64,000 nucleotides of DNA, taken from positions 1,240,001 through 1,304,000 of the forward strand of contig NZ_JAPJZI010000001.1 in the NCBI RefSeq assembly GCF_027944115.1, read 5' to 3'. The DNA comes from Hoeflea prorocentri. GTDB lineage: Bacteria > Pseudomonadota > Alphaproteobacteria > Rhizobiales > Rhizobiaceae. Made by a program: the position numbers and the translations under genes. Positions 17,026 to 25,666 of this stretch are shown here, one piece after another; the first letter of the stretch is position 1; each line of letters starts with the position of its first letter. The notes below the pieces were generated by a model that was not told the DNA's origin, did not search any database, and saw only the letters and a list, made by a program, of their open reading frames with translations.

Positions 17026-18309
17026 TTACCGAAGTGAAATGCCAAACTGGGAAAGCGGGATATAGGTGACCGGATCGCCTTGTTCGACGGACACTGTTTG
17101 CTCATCAAGCTCAATCAGGCCGTCGGCGCTGCGCAGGCCGGAAATCAGTCCGGAGCCGTCGTGGCGGAACTTCCGTGCAACCATCGCGCCGCTGTCGTCC
17201 GGCTCAAGCCAGCCACGGACTAACTCGCGCCGGTCCGGCTTTTTTTTCTCTATCGCAAATCCCGCCGGGATGCGAAAGCGTTGCGGTTCCTTGTGACGGC
17301 CGCCGCCGAGAAGCCGCATGGCCGGATAGCAATAGAGCAAAAAGCACACAAAGGCCGCGACCGGGTTTCCCGGAAGGCCCAGGAAAACGCAATTGCCGAC
17401 TTGTCCGAACGTCATTGGACGACCGGGCTTGATGGCAATCTGCCACAGATGCCTTTTGCCAAGACGGTCAATTGTCGTGACGATGTGGTCTTCCTCTCCG
17501 CGCGACGCACCACCGGTCGTCAAGATCACGTGATGGTCGGCGGCGACCTTTGAAAGCGCGTCGGCGATATTATCCTCGTCGTCCCTGAGGATGCCGACAT
17601 CGGTCAGTTCCACCGGCAGGCCGGCACAGAGGGACGCGATCATGTGGCGGTTTGAATCGAAGACCTGTCCGCGCTCAAGCGCGTCTGTCTGTCCCGGCTC
17701 GACAAGTTCATCGCCGGTTGAAACGATGGCAACTTTCAGGCGTCGGTAAGTCCCGACGTTTGCCCGGCCGAGTGACGCAAGGGCTGCGATGTCCTGCGGG
17801 CGCAGCCGCTGGCCCAGCGAAAGCAGATCGTCGCCCGCCTTGACGTCTTCTCCTGCGAGCCGGCGGTTCGCGCCGGGCCGCAGGCCGGCGGGAATGGTCA
17901 CTTCGGTTCCGTCCTCGGAAAGCCCGCAATCTTCCTGCATCGCTACGCAGTCGGCGTTTGGCGGCATTACGGCCCCAGTGAAAATGCGGGCTGCGGTTCC
18001 TTGGACAAGCGCCGGCGGATTGGCTTCACCGGCCGGGATGCGAGCACCGACCGCAAGCGTTTGTTGTTTTGCATAGTCGGCGTGGGTAAAGGCGTAGCCG
18101 TCGACGGCGCTGTTGTCGTGCAGTGGAACGTTTCTGGGTGCTGTCACGCTTTCCGCAAGGTACCGCCCGAGCGCGCTGTCGAGCCTGACATCTTCGGTAT
18201 CGACTATACGATGGAGACGCTCCACGATGAGCTCGACAACCTCACCATGCCGCAGCCTGTCCTTGTCGTGCAGAAAGCAGTCATTGATGAGGCTTGGCGA
18301 CTGGCTCAT
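17026..18309 (-). CDS. moeA: Molybdopterin molybdotransferase MoeA
   Basis: A 427-residue enzyme that inserts molybdate into adenylylated molybdopterin. Visible are VTAPRNVPLHDNSAVDGYAF near 55-75, IFTGAVMPPNADCVAMQED near 108-126, the MoCF-binding domain with VSTGDEL near 195, LTTGGASRGEEDH near 267 and the LPGNPVAAFVCF motif near 320. The start codon overlaps the mobB stop (TAATG), so the two are translationally coupled. It is the last gene of the cofactor block on the minus strand. Confidence 0.94.
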   Translation of the reverse strand: MSQSPSLINDCFLHDKDRLRHGEVVELIVERLHRIVDTEDVRLDSALGRYLAESVTAPRNVPLHDNSAVDGYAFTHADYAKQQTLAVGARIPAGEANPPALVQGTAARIFTGAVMPPNADCVAMQEDCGLSEDGTEVTIPAGLRPGANRRLAGEDVKAGDDLLSLGQRLRPQDIAALASLGRANVGTYRRLKVAIVSTGDELVEPGQTDALERGQVFDSNRHMIASLCAGLPVELTDVGILRDDEDNIADALSKVAADHHVILTTGGASRGEEDHIVTTIDRLGKRHLWQIAIKPGRPMTFGQVGNCVFLGLPGNPVAAFVCFLLYCYPAMRLLGGGRHKEPQRFRIPAGFAIEKKKPDRRELVRGWLEPDDSGAMVARKFRHDGSGLISGLRSADGLIELDEQTVSVEQGDPVTYIPLSQFGISLR

Positions 18310-18824
18310 TACTTCTTGACCTCCGCAAGGCCGGTCTGGACCTCGATGAAGTCTGTGATCGCGTTTGTGTCGTTGAGATCGAAAATCGGAATGTCCGCAC
18401 TGTCGTCCGGTTCGTCTGTCGCGATGGCGACGACGGTTGAATCCACACCGGCCAGCGGTTCACGGCTGTGGGCTTCGCGCCGGCGGGCCTCGATCTTCGG
18501 GTGGCCTTCGCGTTTGTAGCCCTCGATGATGACAAGATCGCACGGCTCAAGCCGCGCCAGCACGGTATCCATGTTTGGCTCTTCTTCGGTACGCAGTTCG
18601 TGCATGAGCGCCCAGCGGTTTGAAGAGACAATGGCGACTTCCGTGGCGCCCGCTTCGCGATGGCGGAAGCTGTCAGTGCCCTCGTGGTCGATGTCGAAGG
18701 CGTGATGGGCGTGTTTTATGGTGGAGATGCGCCAGCCGCGTTTGGTCAGTTCCTCGACGACCCGGACAGTCAGCCCGGTTTTGCCGGAGTTTTTCCATCC
18801 GGTGATGCCGAATACGCGTTGCAT
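18309..18824 (-). CDS. mobB: Molybdopterin-guanine dinucleotide biosynthesis adaptor MobB
   Basis: A 171-residue GTP-binding protein. The P-loop is GWKNSGKTGLTVRV near residues 9-22, followed by ISTIKHAHHAFDIDHEGTDSFRHREAG, which is diagnostic for MobB, and DLVIIEGYKREGHPKIE near 108. It assists MobA in forming MGD. It lies 26 bases downstream of mobA and overlaps moeA by one base. Confidence 0.94.
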   Translation of the reverse strand: MQRVFGITGWKNSGKTGLTVRVVEELTKRGWRISTIKHAHHAFDIDHEGTDSFRHREAGATEVAIVSSNRWALMHELRTEEEPNMDTVLARLEPCDLVIIEGYKREGHPKIEARRREAHSREPLAGVDSTVVAIATDEPDDSADIPIFDLNDTNAITDFIEVQTGLAEVKK

Positions 18825-18850
18825 CTTGTTTGCCCTCTCGATGATGTGCC

Positions 18851-19492
18851 TTATCCGATCCGGGCCAGTATGTCTTCGGCCGCTGCAAGATCTTCAGGCG
18901 TGTTGGCGTTAAAGAACGGATCAACGGGTCCGGCGGCGGTCTCGACGTTGGCGAACTCAACGCTCAGCAGATCGTGACGCTGAACCCAGGCCATGACTTT
19001 TAGTGTGTCCGTATCGCGCAGCCAAGCTGTCAGATCGTCGCGAAGGCAAACGGGCCAAAGGCTGAAAACCGGGTGACGGAAGCCGCCCGACGTTGCCATG
19101 ACAATGGTTTCACTGCCACCATCGTTTGCCGACAAAAGACCGGCAACTAGGTCGGTCGGAAAAAACGGCGTGTCGGAGGCCGCGGTAACGATGTGGGACA
19201 TGCCGGGTTCATGGATCGATGCCCACTCCATAGCGGCGCTGATGCCGGCCAGCGGACCGGCAAATCCCTCAACCTGGTCGGCGACGACGGGCAGTCCGAA
19301 TTGCGAAAAGCGTTCGGGATCGCCGTTCGCGTTCAGAAGCAGGCGCCCGACCTGCGGACGCAGCCTTTCGACCACCCGAGAAAGCATGGAGCCGTCGCCG
19401 AGCGGTCGCAGTGACTTGTCACCACCGCCCATGCGTCGCGACAGGCCGCCCGCCAGGACGCAGCCGAGAATGTCGTCTTGTGTCAGCCTCAC
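18851..19492 (-). CDS. mobA: Molybdenum cofactor guanylyltransferase MobA
   Basis: A 213-residue nucleotidyltransferase that attaches GMP to Mo-molybdopterin, giving the MGD cofactor used by DMSO-reductase-family enzymes such as formate dehydrogenase. The signature is LAGGLSRRMGGGDKSL (13-28), with a later ASDTPFFP block and the C-terminal FFNANTPEDLAAAE. It overlaps fdhD by four bases (ATGA), consistent with supply of MGD to a formate dehydrogenase. Confidence 0.94.
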   Translation of the reverse strand: MRLTQDDILGCVLAGGLSRRMGGGDKSLRPLGDGSMLSRVVERLRPQVGRLLLNANGDPERFSQFGLPVVADQVEGFAGPLAGISAAMEWASIHEPGMSHIVTAASDTPFFPTDLVAGLLSANDGGSETIVMATSGGFRHPVFSLWPVCLRDDLTAWLRDTDTLKVMAWVQRHDLLSVEFANVETAAGPVDPFFNANTPEDLAAAEDILARIG

Positions 19493-20367
19493 GGGCCGCC
19501 CTCCGCCTTCCGTGCGTGTTTTCTGTTCTCATCCGGGATTGTTGCCGGGTCCTGATCAAACACGATCCTCTCTTCTCCCGACAGGGCGATAAAACGCTTG
19601 CCGCGGGCGCGCCCGATAAGCGTCAGGCCAACCTGCCGGGCAAGTTCCACACCCCAGGCAGTGAATCCTGATCTCGATATCAGAATCGGTATCCCCATCA
19701 TGGCCGTCTTGATCACCATCTCCGATGTCAGGCGGCCGGTCGTGTAAAAGATTTTGTCCTGCGCGCCAATCCCGTTTGTGAACATCCATCCGGCGATCTT
19801 GTCGACAGCATTGTGCCGCCCGACATCTTCCATATAAACCAGTGGCCTGTCCTGACGGCACAGCACGCAGCCATGAATTGCGCCGGCTTCGAGATAGAGC
19901 GAGGGTGCGGTGTTGATGGCCTTGGTCAGCGCGTAGAGCCAGGACGTGTGCAGTTTTGCCTCGGGATCGAGGCGAATGGCGTCGAAACCATCCATCACGT
20001 CACCGAAAACCGTTCCTTGCGCACAGCCGGACGTGCGGACCTTTCTTTGCAGCTTGTCTTCGAAATCAGTCTCGTTGTCCGTGCGCACCACAACGACATC
20101 GAGCTCCTCGTCATACTCAATATCCGTGATCTCGTCGTCGCCTGACAGCATATTCTGGTTCAGCAGGTATCCCACCGCGAGCAGGTCCGGGTAATCGCCG
20201 ATCGTCATCATGGTGACGATTTCCTGGCGGTTCAGATAGAGTGTGAGCGGCTTTTCCGTTACCACGCGGGTCTTGACGGGATTGCCGTCCTGGTCGGTGC
20301 CGGACACTTCCTGTGAGAGGCTCGGGTTTTCGGGGTCGGGACCCAGGATAAAGCCGCTCTTGCTCAT
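19489..20367 (-). CDS. fdhD: Formate dehydrogenase accessory sulfurtransferase FdhD
   Basis: A 292-residue FdhD family protein, recognised by MTIGDYPDLLAVGYLLNQN near 54-72 and by MEDVGRHNAVDKIAGWM, TGRLTSEMVIK and ISRSGFTAWGVELA in the C-terminal half. FdhD passes sulfur to the MGD cofactor of formate dehydrogenase. The usual C-x-x-C sulfur loop appears here as SGCAQGT with a single cysteine (C115); a separate CVLC pair is at 167-170. It is preceded by an MFS gene and overlaps mobA. No formate dehydrogenase subunit gene is in the window. Confidence 0.93.
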   Translation of the reverse strand: MSKSGFILGPDPENPSLSQEVSGTDQDGNPVKTRVVTEKPLTLYLNRQEIVTMMTIGDYPDLLAVGYLLNQNMLSGDDEITDIEYDEELDVVVVRTDNETDFEDKLQRKVRTSGCAQGTVFGDVMDGFDAIRLDPEAKLHTSWLYALTKAINTAPSLYLEAGAIHGCVLCRQDRPLVYMEDVGRHNAVDKIAGWMFTNGIGAQDKIFYTTGRLTSEMVIKTAMMGIPILISRSGFTAWGVELARQVGLTLIGRARGKRFIALSGEERIVFDQDPATIPDENRKHARKAEGGP

Positions 20368-20391
20368 GTCATACGATCCTGCATTCGATAG

Positions 20392-21624
20392 CTATTGGCG
20401 TGCCGGTTCGTTTGCTTCCAGCGCAACCTGCCGTGCCACATGCATAACGTACAGAGCCATCAGAGCACCCGCAATTGCCGAAATCAGCATGATATAGAGG
20501 ATCGGATACGCACCGGATTCAGGCGACAGAACAGCACCTGACAGCACTGAAAGCCCGGCACCACCGCCAATCATCAAGGCGCCGCCCAGACCGGCCGCGG
20601 ATCCGGCCAGATGCGGGCGGACGGAAACGATGCCGGCATTCGCACTCGGCAGGCTGATACCGTTGCCGAAGCCGATGAATATCATATAGCCGAAAAAAGC
20701 CAGCGGATGGTTCGAGCCGGCTGCAAAGGTCAGGATTGATGCGACCATTCCAAGCGCCGAAATGACATTGCCGGACAAAAGCATCGAATTGATGCCGAAG
20801 CGCTCGGTATATCGCCCGGAAATGAAATTGCCGGCCATATAGCCGACTGCTGTCAGGGCGAAGTAGAAACCCACCTCTGAAGGGCTCAGGCCCAGATGCG
20901 TCACCGAGACGTAAGGCGCGCCGCCAAGAAACGCGAAAAACGAACCGGATGTGAAGGCTGCCGAAAGCGCGTAGCCCCAGAATCTGCGTGAGCGGATCAG
21001 TTCGGGATAGGCACGAAATTGCGCTGCAAAATTGGCTGATGGGTGTTTGTTGGTTTCACCCATATCGGAAATCACCAGACCGAAAGCCAGACACCCGAAG
21101 AGGAGCGATACCAGGAAGGATGCCTGCCAGCCGAACATCTCATCCAGAACACCGCCAATCGCCGGTCCGACCATCGGAACCACGGCCATGCCCATCGTAA
21201 TGTAGCCGAAGAGGCTGGCGGCACGGGCCGGCTCGTGCATATCCCGTACGGCGGCGCGCGAAAGAACGAGGCCGGCGACAATCACGGTCTGCACCAACCG
21301 GGCCACCAGAAGTATCTGGAAATTCGGCGCGAAGATGCAGACCAGGCTGGCGACAAGGAAAATGCCAATGCAAGCAAGCAAAACAGGGCGTCTGCCGAAA
21401 CGGTCTGACAGCGGTCCGATTATCAACTGAACGGCGGCGGTTGCCGCCAGATAGGCCGAAATCAGAAGCTGAGCGTAGGAATAGCTGACACCGAAATATG
21501 TCGCGATGCCGGGCAGGGAAGGCAGAGCGATGTTCATGTTCAACGCGCCCGCGCCAGTGACGATCACCAGTGTGATGATGTGTGGGGGCGTGTGTTTGTC
21601 CAGGAACCTGCTCTGTTCGCTCAA
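20392..21624 (-). CDS. MFS transporter, Bcr/CflA multidrug efflux type
   Basis: A 410-residue transporter with about twelve helices. The loop 2-3 motif is GPLSDRFGRRPVLLACIGIF near 68-88 and the motif C region AVVPMVGPAIGGVLDEMFGWQASF near 150-172 is typical of drug:H+ antiporters of the DHA1 Bcr/CflA branch. It sits between moaA and fdhD, 24 bases upstream of fdhD, and is probably in the same transcript. A role in molybdenum cofactor biology is not supported by the family; substrate unknown. Confidence 0.88.
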   Translation of the reverse strand: MSEQSRFLDKHTPPHIITLVIVTGAGALNMNIALPSLPGIATYFGVSYSYAQLLISAYLAATAAVQLIIGPLSDRFGRRPVLLACIGIFLVASLVCIFAPNFQILLVARLVQTVIVAGLVLSRAAVRDMHEPARAASLFGYITMGMAVVPMVGPAIGGVLDEMFGWQASFLVSLLFGCLAFGLVISDMGETNKHPSANFAAQFRAYPELIRSRRFWGYALSAAFTSGSFFAFLGGAPYVSVTHLGLSPSEVGFYFALTAVGYMAGNFISGRYTERFGINSMLLSGNVISALGMVASILTFAAGSNHPLAFFGYMIFIGFGNGISLPSANAGIVSVRPHLAGSAAGLGGALMIGGGAGLSVLSGAVLSPESGAYPILYIMLISAIAGALMALYVMHVARQVALEANEPARQ

Positions 21625-21719
21625 GATAGTTTCCTAATCCGGTCTGGCAGGACCGGCGAAGGGGACAATTTGTCGGAGAGGAATCAGGAGCCGCCCGGAT
21701 TCCCAATGCGATGTGCAAT

Positions 21720-21763
21720 CAGGTCTTCAAACCTGTCAGCGGTATACTGGCAATCCCGCCAGT
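21720..21763 (-). promoter_or_regulatory. Two tandem small hairpins in the moaA-MFS gap
   Basis: The 235-base gap between moaA and the MFS gene has no convincing reading frame. It holds two adjacent stem-loops: CAGGT/ACCTG around six bases (21720-21735) and ACTGGC/GCCAGT around six bases (21746-21763). They may be a leader or a weak attenuator for the downstream MFS-fdhD-mobAB-moeA genes. There is no T-run, so a terminator role is doubtful. Confidence 0.3.
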
Positions 21764-21859
21764 CTGCAACGAGCAGTGTATACGGCGCGGTCTGTTTATT
21801 TGGCAATCAGACCATTCGAATATACCTGCATCTGACTGTTTTTAAAAGAATACCTGTCC

Positions 21860-22933
21860 TTATCCGCCGGTGACGCTCATGTGTCGGGCAACGGCCGGTT
21901 TGTTGCTTCTGCGGTCGATAATGAAATCATGACCCTTGGGTTTGCGCAAAATAGCGGCGTCGATCGCTTCGGAAAGGAGCTCATTGCCTTTGGAAGCGCG
22001 CAGCGGCTCGCGCAGGTCGGCTGCATCGTCCTGACCCAAACACATGAACAATGTGCCGGTGCAGGTCAGTCGCACGCGATTGCAGCTTTCGCAGAAATTG
22101 TGGGTCATCGGCGTAATGAACCCGAGGCGTCCACCTGTCTCCTCTATTTCGACATAGCGTGCCGGACCGCCGGTCTTGTAGTCGATGTCGGTCATGGTGA
22201 ACTGTTTTGCAAGGTCCGCGCGCAGCATCGACAGCGGCAGATAATTGTCGGTGCGGTCTTCGTCAATTTCGCCCATCGGCATCGTTTCAATCACCGTCAT
22301 GTCCATGCCGAGGCCATGGGCCCAGCGCATCAGCTCGGGAATTTCAGTATCGTTGAAACCCTTGAGTGCGACCGCGTTGACCTTGAGTTTCAGGCCGGCT
22401 TTGCGGGCTGACTCCATTCCGCCAAGCACCCGGTCCAGATTGCCCCAACGGGTAATCCGCCGGAATTTGTCCGCGTCCAGAGTGTCCAACGACACGTTGA
22501 TACGCCTGACGCCACAATCGAACAGTTCCTCGGCAAAGCGTGAAAGCTGCGAGCCGTTTGTTGTTATGGTGACTTCCTCAAGCAGCCCGGAATCAAGATG
22601 TCGAGAGAGGCCCCGGATGAAGTGCATGATGTTCTTGCGTACGAGCGGTTCGCCGCCCGTCAGGCGTAGTTTCCTGACGCCCTTTTCGGCAAACACTGTG
22701 CACAGCCGGTCGAGTTCCTCAAGGGTAAGCAGGTCTTTCTTTGGCAGAAAGGTCATGTTTTCCGCCATGCAGTAGGTGCAGCGGAAATCGCAGCGGTCCG
22801 TTACCGATACGCGCAGATAGGTCACGGCGCGCCCGAACGGGTCCACCATCTGCTCGTCGCGCGCTTCATGAACGGCCTGATTGGCTGCGTCACCCTTGTC
22901 GATATCCAGCACTCCACTAACTCCCTCGGGCAT
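21860..22933 (-). CDS. moaA: GTP 3',8-cyclase MoaA (radical SAM)
   Basis: The first enzyme of molybdopterin synthesis, converting GTP to the cyclic precursor route. The radical-SAM cluster motif CDFRCTYC is near residue 50 from the chosen start, followed by LTGGEPLVR; the C-terminal cluster cysteines are in [20 protein letters not shown]. The tail ends HMSVTGG rather than the usual double glycine alone, but the final GG is present. The start is uncertain: ATG at 22933 (357 residues, AGG six bases upstream), ATG at 22849 (329 residues, the Escherichia coli length) and TTG at 23023 are all in frame. It probably leads the cofactor block. Confidence 0.93.
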   Translation of the reverse strand: MPEGVSGVLDIDKGDAANQAVHEARDEQMVDPFGRAVTYLRVSVTDRCDFRCTYCMAENMTFLPKKDLLTLEELDRLCTVFAEKGVRKLRLTGGEPLVRKNIMHFIRGLSRHLDSGLLEEVTITTNGSQLSRFAEELFDCGVRRINVSLDTLDADKFRRITRWGNLDRVLGGMESARKAGLKLKVNAVALKGFNDTEIPELMRWAHGLGMDMTVIETMPMGEIDEDRTDNYLPLSMLRADLAKQFTMTDIDYKTGGPARYVEIEETGGRLGFITPMTHNFCESCNRVRLTCTGTLFMCLGQDDAADLREPLRASKGNELLSEAIDAAILRKPKGHDFIIDRRSNKPAVARHMSVTGG

Positions 22934-23155
22934 GACGACCTGATCACGGTCGCCAGTTGTGGCACATCTGGTGCCGGTCCATGCTTTGGAAGTGTTATCT
23001 TGCGTCTGAGACGGTTTCGTCAAGAGACGGGAGGTGCGGAAAGTGTCGCATGACAGTTGTCGCTGTGGTCAGGCAGGCAGTTTGAGTTCAGTGAACAATG
23101 ACATCTGGACAATCCGGACCGGATTGTGCTGAGTGCCGCAAATGGCGGAGCTAAC

Positions 23156-23554
23156 ATGCAAGAGGAGGGCTCCTTGGCGGAATCCAAACTGAGACCGACG
23201 GAATTGCGTGTTTCCAAGGACCGCAAGACACTGACCGTAGCTTTCGGCGAAGACGAGGTGTTCTCGCTGCCTGCCGAGGCATTGCGGGTTCTTTCTCCTT
23301 CGGCGGAGGTTCAGGGGCATTCTCCTGAGCAACGTGTTACCGTACCCGGTAAACGTAATGTCCAGATTTCGGGGGCCGAGCCGGTCGGGAACTATGCGGT
23401 CCGGCTGATCTTTGATGACGGGCACGGTACCGGGCTTTTCACCTGGGTTTATCTTCATGATCTGGGAGCGAATTTCAACAGCCACTGGTCCGGCTACCTG
23501 AAAGAGCTTGACGAGAAGGGTATGGACCGGGACAGGGCCGACATGCCGCGCTAG
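23156..23554 (+). CDS. DUF971 domain-containing protein
   Basis: A 132-residue protein of the DUF971 family (gamma-butyrobetaine hydroxylase N-terminal-like). Typical blocks are PTELRVSKDRKTLTVAF, FSLPAEALRVLSPSAEVQGH, the ISGAEPVGNYAVRLIFDDGHGTGLFTW core and the YLKELDEKG end. Such proteins are often near iron-sulfur or molybdenum cofactor genes, and this one is divergent from moaA. ATG at 23156 is chosen because GGAG is six bases upstream; a GTG at 23126 is less likely. Confidence 0.9.
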   Translation: MQEEGSLAESKLRPTELRVSKDRKTLTVAFGEDEVFSLPAEALRVLSPSAEVQGHSPEQRVTVPGKRNVQISGAEPVGNYAVRLIFDDGHGTGLFTWVYLHDLGANFNSHWSGYLKELDEKGMDRDRADMPR

Positions 23555-23561
23555 CGCCCGT

Positions 23562-24032
23562 CTATGTCTGTTGGCCGTCTTCCCATTCTTCCATTTGCCG
23601 GATCATGCGCTGCATGACCTCGCCGACAAAATTGCATTCGTCGGTGTTTGTCGTCGACATGGAGTGTTCGATCAGCTCCAGCTCGATAGCAAGCGCCCTT
23701 AGGGTTATGTCCCGGCCCTTGTCGGTCAGATAGAGGCGCAGGACGCGCTTGTCGGTGTCGTCCTTGCGCCGCTCAATCAGTCCACGTTTTTCGATTTGCG
23801 GAAGGAGCATGCTGATATTCGAACGGCCGACGAGCAGCTTGTGCGCCAGATCCTGCTGAGAGATGCCTTCGAAGCGGTAGAGATTGGCGAGGATATCGAG
23901 ATGCGGGACCTTGATATCCAGCGGCGCGAGCGCCCGGGCGAGCTTTTGATGGATCATCTGGCTTGCCCTGGCAACAGCGATCCAATTCTTAAAACGCGGA
24001 TTGTCCCACGGTAGCGCTTGATTTTTGTTCAT
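23562..24032 (-). CDS. MarR family transcriptional regulator
   Basis: A 156-residue winged-helix regulator: helices around LDILANLYRFEGISQQDLAHKLLVGRSNISMLLPQIEKRGLIERR with the wing DDTDKRVLRLYLTDKG at about 85-110. It is divergent from an alpha/beta hydrolase gene across only 47 bases that contain two inverted repeats, so it very likely represses itself and that hydrolase. The ligand is not predictable. Confidence 0.93.
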   Translation of the reverse strand: MNKNQALPWDNPRFKNWIAVARASQMIHQKLARALAPLDIKVPHLDILANLYRFEGISQQDLAHKLLVGRSNISMLLPQIEKRGLIERRKDDTDKRVLRLYLTDKGRDITLRALAIELELIEHSMSTTNTDECNFVGEVMQRMIRQMEEWEDGQQT

Positions 24033-24034
24033 AG

Positions 24035-24060
24035 TTGTACAATTATGTTCAAGGTTGAAC
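24035..24060. promoter_or_regulatory. Probable MarR operator
   Basis: Two perfect inverted repeats sit side by side in the 47-base divergent gap: TTGTACAA (24035-24042) and GTTCAAGGTTGAAC (24047-24060). Their size, symmetry and position between the regulator and its divergent neighbour fit a MarR-type operator overlapping both promoters. Confidence 0.65.
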
Positions 24061-24079
24061 TTAATATTGGAATCCGACT

Positions 24080-24982
24080 ATGGCATCATTCATCCACAAG
24101 GTCATCCGCCTCGGCTTTGATATCACAGGTCGCGTGGCGCCAGAAACCACCGGACGTGCAGCTTTCAGGCTTTTTTCAACGACGCCATCACGCCGGCCCT
24201 CCGGTGAGAAGGCACGGCGTGCGCTCGAAATGGCGCGGCCGGTTATGGCCGGTGCCAAAAAGACCGTCCTGCGCACGCGCGACGGTTCGGTCGCAACATG
24301 GTTTTTTGCCTCGGCAAGCCAGCCGCGTGAAACTGTGCTGGTTGTCCATGGCTGGGGCGCCCGTACCGAACACATGCTTGATATCATAGCGGCGCTTCAG
24401 CGATCGGGCAGAAATGTGGTGGCGCTGGATTTGCCCGGACATGGCGCTTCCAGTGGCCGCAGGTTGCAAATGGCCATGGCCGTTGAAGCGGTGGATGCCG
24501 CCTGGAGGCAGTACGGCCCTTTTTCGATGATGCTCGGGCATTCGTTTGGCGGTGCAGTGATTTTGAATGCCGCTGCCGGTTCCGTGTGTGGACATGTGCC
24601 CCGGCATCCGCACAAGCTCGTGCTGATTTCGACGCCGAATGCCCTTCCGAAGGTCTTCGAATGGTTTGCCGATTGGCTTGGCCTGAACAACCGCAGCCGG
24701 TTGGCGCTCTATGATGGTGTGCGCAAGGTGACTGGCCGGCCGTTGTCCGAGTTCGTTGGTGCGGAGCAACTGGCCGGCATGACGATACCGACGATTGTCA
24801 TCCACGCACCGGACGACAAGGAGGTGCGGGCCGACAGCGCGCGGGCGCTGGCCGCGGCGGGCCCGCATGTTGATGTTCTGTGGGCTGATGGATATGGTCA
24901 CCGGCGCATTCTCAAGGCGCCGGAAGTGCTCGAATCACTGGTGGCATTCGCCGACAGGCCTGGGGAAGCCAGGGCGGCCTGA
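24080..24982 (+). CDS. Alpha/beta hydrolase
   Basis: A 300-residue serine hydrolase of the alpha/beta fold. VVHGWGA (88-94) forms the oxyanion loop, S155 in the MLGHSFGGA nucleophile elbow is the catalytic serine, the acid is probably the aspartate in IHAPDDKEV and the histidine is in GYGHRRIL. An N-terminal extension of about 60 residues precedes the core. Divergent from the MarR gene with a shared operator region, so it is likely induced by whatever that regulator senses. Substrate unknown. Confidence 0.9.
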   Translation: MASFIHKVIRLGFDITGRVAPETTGRAAFRLFSTTPSRRPSGEKARRALEMARPVMAGAKKTVLRTRDGSVATWFFASASQPRETVLVVHGWGARTEHMLDIIAALQRSGRNVVALDLPGHGASSGRRLQMAMAVEAVDAAWRQYGPFSMMLGHSFGGAVILNAAAGSVCGHVPRHPHKLVLISTPNALPKVFEWFADWLGLNNRSRLALYDGVRKVTGRPLSEFVGAEQLAGMTIPTIVIHAPDDKEVRADSARALAAAGPHVDVLWADGYGHRRILKAPEVLESLVAFADRPGEARAA

Positions 24983-25034
24983 CAGCGGGCCTTTCGATGA
25001 ACATTCAGGCCGTTGGCCGGGACCATGCTTTCCA

Positions 25035-25646
25035 ATGACCATTGTAACGACGGTAGAAGAGCTTGAAGCGATATACGGAACAGCCGGGGCGGCCTCCCTG
25101 GCCAAGGTGGCGCATCACATAACGGATGAATATGCGCGGATCATTGAGGCTTCGCCATTCTGTGCCCTGGCAACAGTGGGCCCAGAGGGACTCGACTGTT
25201 CGCCGCGCGGCGATATGCGCGGTTTTGTTCATATCCGTGACGAAAAAAACCTGCTTCTGCCGGATCGGCGCGGCAACAACCGGATCGATTCGCTGCGCAA
25301 TATCGTGCGGGATCCGCGCGTCGCGTTGATGTTTCTGGTGCCGGGTTCCGGAAATGCGCTGCGTATCAACGGTCGGGCGGTCATCAGCACCGATCAGACG
25401 CTTTGCGATGGTTTTGCGGTGAACGGTAAAGCGCCGCGCAGCGTCATGGTTATTGAAGTCGGAGAAGTCTATTTTCAATGTGCCCGGGCAATTGCGCGCT
25501 CGCAGCTTTGGAACCCGGACAACCATGTTCATGCCGAAGGCCTTCCAACACCCGGCGAGATTCTGTCGGAGCTTTCGAAGGGCCAGGTTGGCGGCAAGTC
25601 CTATGATGAGGCCTGGCCGGCGCGGGCCGAAAAAACCATGTGGTAA
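25035..25646 (+). CDS. PPOX-class FMN-dependent flavoprotein (MSMEG_1061-like)
   Basis: A 203-residue protein of the pyridoxamine-phosphate-oxidase-like split-barrel fold. The blocks ASPFCALATVGPEGLDCSPRGDMRGFV and LLLPDRRGNNRIDSLRNIVRDPRVALMFLVPG match the MSMEG_1061/DR2398-type FMN-dependent subfamily, with NGRAVIS and YFQCARAIARSQLWNP later. It has a weak ribosome site; ATG at 25035 is chosen as the family start and it begins 52 bases after the hydrolase. Catalytic role unknown. Confidence 0.87.
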   Translation: MTIVTTVEELEAIYGTAGAASLAKVAHHITDEYARIIEASPFCALATVGPEGLDCSPRGDMRGFVHIRDEKNLLLPDRRGNNRIDSLRNIVRDPRVALMFLVPGSGNALRINGRAVISTDQTLCDGFAVNGKAPRSVMVIEVGEVYFQCARAIARSQLWNPDNHVHAEGLPTPGEILSELSKGQVGGKSYDEAWPARAEKTMW

Positions 25647-25666
25647 ACCCATCGTGCTGTCAGGTT

